From Bordetella genomosp. 4 (GTDB lineage: Bacteria; Pseudomonadota; Gammaproteobacteria; Burkholderiales; Burkholderiaceae_B), in the NCBI RefSeq assembly GCF_002261185.1, contig NZ_NEVQ01000008.1:62001-126000 (forward strand): a stretch of 64,000 nt of DNA. Reading direction: 5' to 3'. Made by a program: the position numbers and the translations under genes. Positions within the stretch are counted from its first letter, which is position 1; the number at the start of each line of letters is the position of its first letter. Below, piece after piece: positions 58,110-64,000 of this stretch. Below the pieces are notes generated by a model. It worked only from the letters and a program-made list of their open reading frames with translations. It did no database searches and had not been told where the DNA came from.

Positions 58110-59033
58110 ATGAAATCCGCCCCTATTGCTCCATCGCCCTCGCGCGATATCGATCTCGTTACGCTGCGTCTCTTCGTTGCCGCTCTGGAAGAGGGCAGTC
58201 TGGCCCGAGCCGCTGCCAGGGAGAACATTGTCCCGTCCGCCGTCAGCAAACGCATGTCCGAGCTGGAGGAAATCCTCGGTGTGCCGTTGCTCGAACGCGG
58301 CGTTAAAGGTGTCCAGGCGACCGTAGCTGGCGCGGCATTGGCGGTGCAGGCCAGGCTGCTTTTGCAGGGTATGGGCCGTATGCGGGCAGAGATGGCCGGT
58401 TTTGCCACAGGCGTGCGTGGCCAGATCCGCCTTGCTGTCAGCGTTGCTGCGTTATCCGGCGAGCTGCCTGCGTATATTCAATCGTTTCGTCGCACGCATC
58501 CGCAGATTGATCTTTCCTTATTGGAAGACACGACACAGGAAGCCTTTCGTGCCGTACTGGAGGGCGCCGCCGACATCGCCGTCGGTTCGGATTTCGGGCA
58601 CGAGGGTTTGCAGGTTTTTCCGTGGGAGCATTGCGTATTGGCCGCCGTCGTACCCGGCCAGCACCTGCTGGCTGACTACGACATTCTGGATTATGCGCAA
58701 TTGCTGCCCTTTGAGCAGATCGAGTTGAATCGCGAAAACGGCATCAGCGGTGTACTCGAGCAAACGGCTCGCGAGGCAGGCGTCACACGCCGCATCAGCG
58801 CCCGGGTCAGCGCGCACGAAACGATTTGCATGCTGGTGGCGCGAGGCCTGGGCGTGGCTGTAGTGCCACTCTATCTGCAGGCCCGGCACACCCATTTGGA
58901 TATTCGATTTATCCCCTTGTCAGGCCCTTGGGCGAGCACGCCAGTCTGTATCGCCGTCAAGGATGCGAGCGCCTTGTCGCCTGCCGCCTGGGTGCTGTTG
59001 AATCATTTGGGTGTGCCTGCGCCGGATTCGTGA
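58110..59033 (+). CDS. LysR-family transcriptional regulator
   Basis: A 307-residue LysR protein. The helix-turn-helix reads LARAAARENIVPSAVSKRMS, followed by ELEEILGVPLLERGVKGVQA and an effector-binding domain. It lies 180 bases before the CoA-transferase gene in the same direction and may control it. Confidence 0.87.
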   Translation: MKSAPIAPSPSRDIDLVTLRLFVAALEEGSLARAAARENIVPSAVSKRMSELEEILGVPLLERGVKGVQATVAGAALAVQARLLLQGMGRMRAEMAGFATGVRGQIRLAVSVAALSGELPAYIQSFRRTHPQIDLSLLEDTTQEAFRAVLEGAADIAVGSDFGHEGLQVFPWEHCVLAAVVPGQHLLADYDILDYAQLLPFEQIELNRENGISGVLEQTAREAGVTRRISARVSAHETICMLVARGLGVAVVPLYLQARHTHLDIRFIPLSGPWASTPVCIAVKDASALSPAAWVLLNHLGVPAPDS

Positions 59034-59213
59034 TCGGGACGGTACTCAGGGCTATCCCGGATGTTCCGAAACGAGAATGCCCCCGTGCTGAAAGATTGCT
59101 ACCCACGATGCGCCGGTCCCGATGATCATTAAAAGATGATTCGTTGGTGGCGGCATTTCGAGCGTTTCCATATGCCGCCTCGTTGTTATTCAGCAGGCTA
59201 GCAGGAGACATCG

Positions 59214-60422
59214 ATGACCGCAGCACCGGGATCCGCTTTTATGGATCAGGCCGAACTGCCGCTACGTGGCATCAAGGTATTGGAACTTTCTCACATGATC
59301 ATGGGGCCAGCCACGGGCTTGTCGCTGGCTGATCTGGGCGCCGAGGTCATCAAAGTGGAGCCGATCGATGGCGATCGCACGCGCCGCTTGAAAGGATCCG
59401 GCATCGGCTATTTTCCGGTTTTCAATCGCAATAAGAAAAGCCTTACGATCGACCTGAAGCATCCCGAGGGTCAAGCTGTCGTTTGCCAATTGGCGCTAGA
59501 GGCCGACATGCTGGTGGAAAATTTTCGTGATGGCAGCCTGGCGCAATATGGGCTGGACTATGAGTCTCTGTCTGCCGAAAATCCGGGCCTGATTTACGTT
59601 TCGCTAAAGGGCTTTTTATCGGGGCCCTACAAGCACCGTACCGCACTGGATGAGGTGGTGCAGATGATGGGCGGCCTCGCGTACATCAACGGCAGCACAG
59701 ACTCGCCTCAGCGCGTGGCGCCCTCGGCGAATGACATCTTGGGCGGGACATTTGGTGTCGTCGGCGCGCTGGCGGCGCTGCATGATCGCCATCGCACGGG
59801 GCGTGGCAGACATGTGCGCTCGGGCTTGTTTGAAAACAACTTGCTGTTGGTTGCGCAGTTCATCGCGCAGTATCAACTGACGGGTCAGGCGCCGAAACCT
59901 TTCGGTTCGGAGCGCAAGCCGCCATGGGGGGTGTACGACATCTTTGATACGGCCGACGGCCGCGTGTTTGTCGCCGTCGTCAGCGATGCGCAATGGCGCA
60001 GTTTCTCGCAAAAATTCCTGCCTCCCGAGTGGGCGGCCGATCCACGCTTGAGCACTGCGGTGGATCGCGAGGCTGCGCGTTCCTGGTTGGTGCCTGGTGT
60101 CGCCGAAGTCCTAAAAAAATGGAAGACCGATGAGCTGTGCGAGGCATTGGAGGCTGCTCATTTGTCTTACGGTCCCATACGGCAGCCGCACGATCTGTTG
60201 GGCGATGCGCACTTGAATGCCGGGGGCGCGCTGCTCAAAACGCAATTGCCGGATGGAGCAGAGGTGTCGACGGCTGCGTTGCCTATTGAGTTTGATGGAC
60301 TCAAGGTAGGTAAACGTTCCGACCCGCCTGCGCAGGGTGGAGATACACAATCGATTCTGCAAGGGCTGGGACTGGACGCCACGCGTATCGAGGCCCTGCG
60401 CGCGGAGGGTGTGATTATTTGA
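59214..60422 (+). CDS. CaiB/BaiF family III CoA-transferase
   Basis: A 402-residue family III CoA-transferase. N-terminal LRGIKVLELSHMIMGPATGL, then DLGAEVIKVEPIDGDRTR and FNRNKKSLTIDLKHPEGQA, and the catalytic Asp region ENFRDGSLAQYGLDY. It would move CoA between succinyl-CoA or acetyl-CoA and a carboxylic acid. GCAGGAGA precedes the ATG. Located in front of a Bug protein and an HMG-CoA-lyase-type gene, it likely activates the same acid. Confidence 0.9.
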   Translation: MTAAPGSAFMDQAELPLRGIKVLELSHMIMGPATGLSLADLGAEVIKVEPIDGDRTRRLKGSGIGYFPVFNRNKKSLTIDLKHPEGQAVVCQLALEADMLVENFRDGSLAQYGLDYESLSAENPGLIYVSLKGFLSGPYKHRTALDEVVQMMGGLAYINGSTDSPQRVAPSANDILGGTFGVVGALAALHDRHRTGRGRHVRSGLFENNLLLVAQFIAQYQLTGQAPKPFGSERKPPWGVYDIFDTADGRVFVAVVSDAQWRSFSQKFLPPEWAADPRLSTAVDREAARSWLVPGVAEVLKKWKTDELCEALEAAHLSYGPIRQPHDLLGDAHLNAGGALLKTQLPDGAEVSTAALPIEFDGLKVGKRSDPPAQGGDTQSILQGLGLDATRIEALRAEGVII

Positions 60423-60483
60423 TCGTGTTCTAGGGTTCACGGGTGACAGAGGCGGATATATACCGCCGGGCAACCCGAGTTGC

Positions 60484-60512
60484 GCCATCCCTAAGGGCGT
60501 TTTTGGGATGGC
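60484..60512 (+). other. Hairpin upstream of the Bug gene
   Basis: GCCATCCC and GGGATGGC pair as an eight-base stem with a 13-base loop; the T-run lies inside the loop, not after the stem. It may stabilise the mRNA or limit readthrough; no firm function. Confidence 0.35.
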
Positions 60513-60549
60513 CCAGCATCAAAAAATCTACAACAAGGAGACATAGAAA

Positions 60550-61506
60550 ATGATACGCAAACTGTTCGCAGCGGCAGCGATGGCGGCTGCTTGTATGGCG
60601 CACGCACAAGACTACCCCACCAAGCCGATACGCATCATCATTCCGTCCACCCCGGGCGGGGGCACTGACTATATCGGCCGTTTGATGGGGAACAAACTAC
60701 ACGAGCTCAATGGCTGGGATGTCGTGCCGGAAAACAAGCCCGGTGCAGGAACGGCGTTGGGATTGGCCGAAGCAGCACGCGCACCGGCAGAGGGATATGA
60801 CCTCGTCATCGGCCAGTCCGACAACGTAACCTTGATTCCTTTGTTGATGAAGGTCGCCTATGACCCTGTCAAGGATCTGGCGCCTGTTGCGCTGGTGGCC
60901 ACCACGCCGATGGTCTTGCTGGTGTCAGACAAGTCTCCGTACAAGACTTTGCCGGAAGTGATTGCTGCTGCCAAGAAGAATCCTGGCTCGATTGCCTACG
61001 GCACGTCGGGCACTGGTGGCGGTGTGCATATCGCCATGGAGATGTTGCAGCATGAGGCCGGCTTCAAGATGCAACATGTGCCGTACAAAGGCTCGGCGCC
61101 CGCGTTGGCGGACTTGATGGGTGGGCATTTGCAGTTTGCCGGGTCGTCGATCTCGTCGGCTGCTACCTTGATTCAATCGGGAAAGATCCGGGCGCTGGCG
61201 GTGACGTCGCTAAAGCGCAACCCCGCCTTGCCTGATGTCCCTACGGTCGCCGAACTGGGTTACCCGGATTTCAGCGTAGTGACGTTCTATGGTGTGTTGG
61301 CACCCGCGAAAACGCCAACCTCCGTCGTGTCGCGGCTGAACGCAGATTTCAACAAACTCCTGGCACGCAAAGATGTGAAAGATGCACTCGCGTCGCAAGG
61401 ACTGGAAACCAACCCCATGTCCAGCGCAGCATTTGCCGAGTTGATCCAGGCAGACATCAGCAAAGCGCGCCAGACCATCAAGGATGCTGCGATCTCGGTG
61501 CAATAG
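60550..61506 (+). CDS. Bug-family tripartite tricarboxylate transporter binding protein
   Basis: A 318-residue periplasmic binding protein with a signal peptide (MIRKLFAAAAMAAACMAHA). Family features are YPTKPIRIIIPSTPGGGTD, VPENKPGAGTALGLAEAARA and YGTSGTGGGVHIAMEMLQ. Bug proteins bind carboxylic acids or amides for TctAB-type carriers; the membrane subunits are not in the window. AAGGAG precedes the ATG. It sits between the CoA-transferase and lyase genes. Confidence 0.92.
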   Translation: MIRKLFAAAAMAAACMAHAQDYPTKPIRIIIPSTPGGGTDYIGRLMGNKLHELNGWDVVPENKPGAGTALGLAEAARAPAEGYDLVIGQSDNVTLIPLLMKVAYDPVKDLAPVALVATTPMVLLVSDKSPYKTLPEVIAAAKKNPGSIAYGTSGTGGGVHIAMEMLQHEAGFKMQHVPYKGSAPALADLMGGHLQFAGSSISSAATLIQSGKIRALAVTSLKRNPALPDVPTVAELGYPDFSVVTFYGVLAPAKTPTSVVSRLNADFNKLLARKDVKDALASQGLETNPMSSAAFAELIQADISKARQTIKDAAISVQ

Positions 61507-61516
61507 GAGGGATGCC

Positions 61517-62437
61517 ATGAATCAACACGTCAGGCTCTGTGAAGTCGGCCCCCGCGATGGCTTGCAGATGGCAAAAGGCATGATGCCTGCTGCGGACAAA
61601 TTGCGTTGGATCAGGCAGTTGGCCAGTGCCGGACTGCGTGAGATAGAGGTGGGCAGCTTTGTCTCGCCCAAACTCGTGCCACAGATGGCCGATACGGGCG
61701 TCGTGCTGCCCGAGGCGTTGACGATTCCGGGCCTGACGGTTTGTGCATTGGCGTGCAATCTGCGAGGCGCGATGGCGGCTTACGAGGCGGGGGCGCATGT
61801 GCTGGCATTTCCCATCTCTGTGAGCGAAACCCACAGTCATGCCAACGTAGGCAAGGGCACTGACGCACAGATTGCAATGATGGCTTCCATTGTCGAATGG
61901 GTGCGGGCGCAATCGCGGCCCATGCGTATCGATGCTGCGGTCGCGACGGCCTTCGGCTGTTCGCTGGAGGGTGTTGTGCCTGTGGCCCGGGTGGCAGCAG
62001 TGGCAGAGGCCGTCGCACGTACCGGTGTGGATGAAATTGCCTTGGCCGATACAGTGGGCTATGCGCATCCGGCTCAAGTGCGCGATGCCGTGCGCGCCAC
62101 ACAGGATGCGATAGGTACCACGCTGACCAAATTGCATCTGCACGACACGATGGGGCTGGGCCTCGCAAATGTATTGGCCGGCCTGAACGAAGGCATCCGC
62201 GGTTTTGATTCCTGCCTGGGCGGATTGGGGGGATGCCCATTTGCGCCCGGGGCATCAGGCAATATCGTGACCGAAGACCTGGTGTTCATGCTCGAGAGCA
62301 TGGGGTATCAAACGGGGGTGGATTTGCCGCGCTTGCTGGATGCCAGAGCCATCTTGGCGCAGGCGCTGCCAGAGGATCCGTTGCGTAGCGGCGTTGCCGC
62401 TGCAGGGATTCCTAAAACCTTTACCTCCACGTCTTAG
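61517..62437 (+). CDS. Hydroxymethylglutaryl-CoA lyase (HMGL family)
   Basis: A 306-residue metal-dependent aldolase that splits HMG-CoA into acetyl-CoA and acetoacetate. Signatures: VRLCEVGPRDGLQMAK, HDTMGLGLANVLAG with the metal His, and the catalytic Cys in LGGLGGCPFAPGASGNIVTE. GGAGGGATGCC precedes ATG 61517, which decides the start. It begins ten bases after the Bug gene; coupling suggests one pathway. Family members acting on related acyl-CoAs exist, so the exact substrate is uncertain. Confidence 0.88.
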   Translation: MNQHVRLCEVGPRDGLQMAKGMMPAADKLRWIRQLASAGLREIEVGSFVSPKLVPQMADTGVVLPEALTIPGLTVCALACNLRGAMAAYEAGAHVLAFPISVSETHSHANVGKGTDAQIAMMASIVEWVRAQSRPMRIDAAVATAFGCSLEGVVPVARVAAVAEAVARTGVDEIALADTVGYAHPAQVRDAVRATQDAIGTTLTKLHLHDTMGLGLANVLAGLNEGIRGFDSCLGGLGGCPFAPGASGNIVTEDLVFMLESMGYQTGVDLPRLLDARAILAQALPEDPLRSGVAAAGIPKTFTSTS

Positions 62438-62446
62438 CAGGTCCGG

Positions 62447-63445
62447 TTATCTGCCGCGTGTTTGTTGGGGTGTTTCGCCGAAAGCCTGACGGTACGCCTG
62501 CGAAAACTCGCCCAGATGGGTAAAGCCAAAGCGTGTCGCGATTTCACTGATGGTGCCCACATCATCGCCGTGCAACAAGGTCTGTCGGACCGATTGCAGA
62601 CGCTGCATACGCAGCCATTGCAATGGCGATTGTCCGCATTCACTCTGGAACAAGGCTTGCAAGCGCCTGGCTGACAGGCCGCAGTGACTGGCTACCATGG
62701 CCACCGGCACGCGTTCGCCCTGATGTTCAAGCATATAGGCTTGCGCGCGTCGGATGGTCTGGGGCACGGAGGGCGGTGGTGCCGGCCAGAGGTGCTCTGC
62801 CATGCTGTGTGGTTGGTGCAGTAGCAAGGTGGTGGCCACCAGCATCTCGGTTTGGGCGAGCAAGGCCGCCTGGGTGGTGTTCTGACCCTGGCCCAGGCCC
62901 GAGCATCGCACCACCCATTGCAGCATAGGCATCAGCGCCTGCCAGCCAGCCGTATGCACGGGCATGATCGCATCGAAGCAGATGTCGGGAGCTTGGTCTT
63001 GTCCCGTCAGACGTTGCCAGGCGTCGGCGATGGCCGGGCGGTCCAGACGCAGCAGGACTTGTTCGTAGTCGTGGCTGACTCTGAAGTAAAAGCGCCTGTC
63101 GGGGCTGATGAGGAAAGCTTTATTGGGCGAAACCTCTATGCGACGCCCATCGAAATGAAACTCCGCGTGCCCTTGCGTGGGTAGCACGAGCAGGTAATAG
63201 CCGTCCAGGCCGTGACAATCGGGATCAATGCTGATGTCCGCCCCATACCCGTGCCTGCTCTTGAGTAATGACAGACCTCCGCAAGGAACCAGGTCCAGCC
63301 GGCTGTGGAGAATCCGCCCGCTATTGATTTTCAGTTGATAGGAATTGAGTACCTGGCCTATCTGTTGTCGCGCCTCATCGGGGTCTGCGGTATCGACGAT
63401 CCGATATTGATCGAATGGCACCTGGGAAAATAGGGACGAGATCAT
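62447..63445 (-). CDS. AraC-family transcriptional regulator
   Basis: A 332-residue protein: an N-terminal cupin-like sensing domain (about residues 10-180, with GHAEFHFDGRRIEVSPNKAF) and two C-terminal helix-turn-helix units (VAMVASHCGLSARRLQALFQ; ISEIATRFGFTHLGEFSQAY). The layout is that of AraC-binding-like activators. It converges on the lyase gene with nine bases between the stops. Confidence 0.87.
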   Translation of the reverse strand: MISSLFSQVPFDQYRIVDTADPDEARQQIGQVLNSYQLKINSGRILHSRLDLVPCGGLSLLKSRHGYGADISIDPDCHGLDGYYLLVLPTQGHAEFHFDGRRIEVSPNKAFLISPDRRFYFRVSHDYEQVLLRLDRPAIADAWQRLTGQDQAPDICFDAIMPVHTAGWQALMPMLQWVVRCSGLGQGQNTTQAALLAQTEMLVATTLLLHQPHSMAEHLWPAPPPSVPQTIRRAQAYMLEHQGERVPVAMVASHCGLSARRLQALFQSECGQSPLQWLRMQRLQSVRQTLLHGDDVGTISEIATRFGFTHLGEFSQAYRQAFGETPQQTRGR

Positions 63446-64000
63446 CTGAGCTCACGTGTAATGGATGTTTACATATTAATAGACAATCCTCGCGACGAGA
63501 TAAAAAAGCGCGTTTTTCCGATAGTAAATGGCGTGAAACCGATAGACGACCGCGGAGGCACGCTTAACCATAGCGCGCCGCGTATGCCTTTGCGGCATTT
63601 CGGGCAGGCAGCGCCGATTGCGGCGGTTGCCTCGTGTGAATCACCCTTGTTTTTTCCCTAGTAAGAGGCTCTCATGAAAGGCAAGACAAAGCGCGCCACG
63701 CTGCGTATTTCGATGTCGCAACCCAGTGCCCGTGTTTCACGCAAATGTGCGAACTCGCCGGTGAAATCGCCGAAGGTGAGTCCATTCGTATTAAGTTGCC
63801 TGACCTTTGCATCGTACGGCCCGATGATGCAACGCTACCGTGCAACCCGGACGCCGATTTTCTCGTCGATATGGTGCAGATGGGCGGCGTTCATGCAAGT
63901 CAAGCGCCGGCGGGTTAATGGCGCGATGCGATAACAAGTACGTTGTCGGATACCCGAGGATGTGAACCGATAGACGGCTCAGAGGGCCGGCATGGCCCTA
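63446..64000. other. Terminal 0.55 kb with little firm content
   Basis: An open frame 63461-63661 is too weak to call. A 12-base word AACCGATAGACG is repeated at 63537-63548 and 63967-63978. The last bases hold a stem AGGGCC/GGCCCT cut by the window edge. A broken small gene may lie at 63674-63918. Confidence 0.4.
63674..63918 (+). pseudogene. Possible small gene with a frameshift near the start
   Basis: ATG 63674 follows AAGAGG, but its frame (MKGKTKRATLRISMSQ) turns basic and unlike a protein. In the frame ending TAA 63916-63918 the same DNA reads ERQDKARHAAYFDVATQCPC and then MCELAGEIAEGESIRIKLPD, which looks like a real protein of about 80 residues with normal codon use. That frame has no start before ATG 63745. 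A frame change near the start would join the two; alternatively a 57-residue protein starts at 63745. Confidence 0.4.

Noticed and set aside
63461-63661. A 66-codon frame beginning MDVYILIDNP
   Set aside because: No ribosome-binding site, odd composition in the second half and no recognisable family; the first part overlaps AT-rich promoter-like DNA of the araC gene.

Overview
The window looks like chromosomal DNA of a betaproteobacterium of the order Burkholderiales, most likely family Alcaligenaceae (Bordetella/Achromobacter type). The evidence is the order trxB / ftsK-lolA-rarA-serS, the ilvB-ilvH-ilvC-pssA and rpsO-pnp blocks, a Bug-family binding protein, a PXPV-repeat protein and generally GC-rich codon use. 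This is recognition from protein sequence and gene order; no search was run.

Layout. Bases 1-6308 are housekeeping: partial trxB (minus), then ftsK, lolA, rarA and serS. Bases 6463-14479 hold an HPP/CBS membrane protein, small conserved proteins, a MarC-family protein overlapping a two-component pair (histidine kinase and OmpR-type regulator, minus), a MarR regulator, a YiiX-like papain-fold hydrolase and an ankyrin-repeat protein. Bases 14543-18403 carry a divergent LysR / amidase-MFS unit next to tRNA-Ser(CGA). Bases 18821-23995 hold a 3-hydroxybutyrate dehydrogenase, yaaA, an MFS carrier and a YccS/FUSC-type protein. A 775-base gap (24000-24774) contains a nested perfect inverted repeat and a possible leucine-rich leader peptide ahead of ilvBHC. 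pssA, a lipoprotein, rpsO-pnp, another lipoprotein, threonine ammonia-lyase and a PIN-domain protein follow.

Bases 35786-45215 form the most unusual region. It is an orphan type VI secretion (T6SS) vgrG operon without any T6SS core gene. It encodes VgrG, three related proteins that I do not recognise, a DUF2169-pentapeptide fusion, a second pentapeptide-repeat protein and two small membrane proteins. The genes are coupled by ATGA or TAATG overlaps and, by eye, are clearly lower in GC than the flanks. This is my best candidate for an undescribed system.

Bases 45573-51050 look like a catabolic operon: SDR dehydrogenase, PLP aminotransferase, alpha/beta hydrolase, M20 amidohydrolase and an MFS carrier broken by a one-base frameshift. 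Two TGTATACA palindromes lie upstream. A TonB-dependent siderophore-type receptor with a Fur-box-like site, an RpiR regulator, a HAD-IIA phosphatase, a 55-residue lipoprotein and a Tat-exported phospholipase C follow. Bases 58110-63445 carry a LysR regulator, a CaiB-type CoA-transferase, a Bug binding protein and an HMG-CoA-lyase-type enzyme, which together could consume a dicarboxylic acid such as 3-hydroxy-3-methylglutarate. A convergent AraC regulator closes the region. The last 0.5 kb holds only a possible broken small gene.
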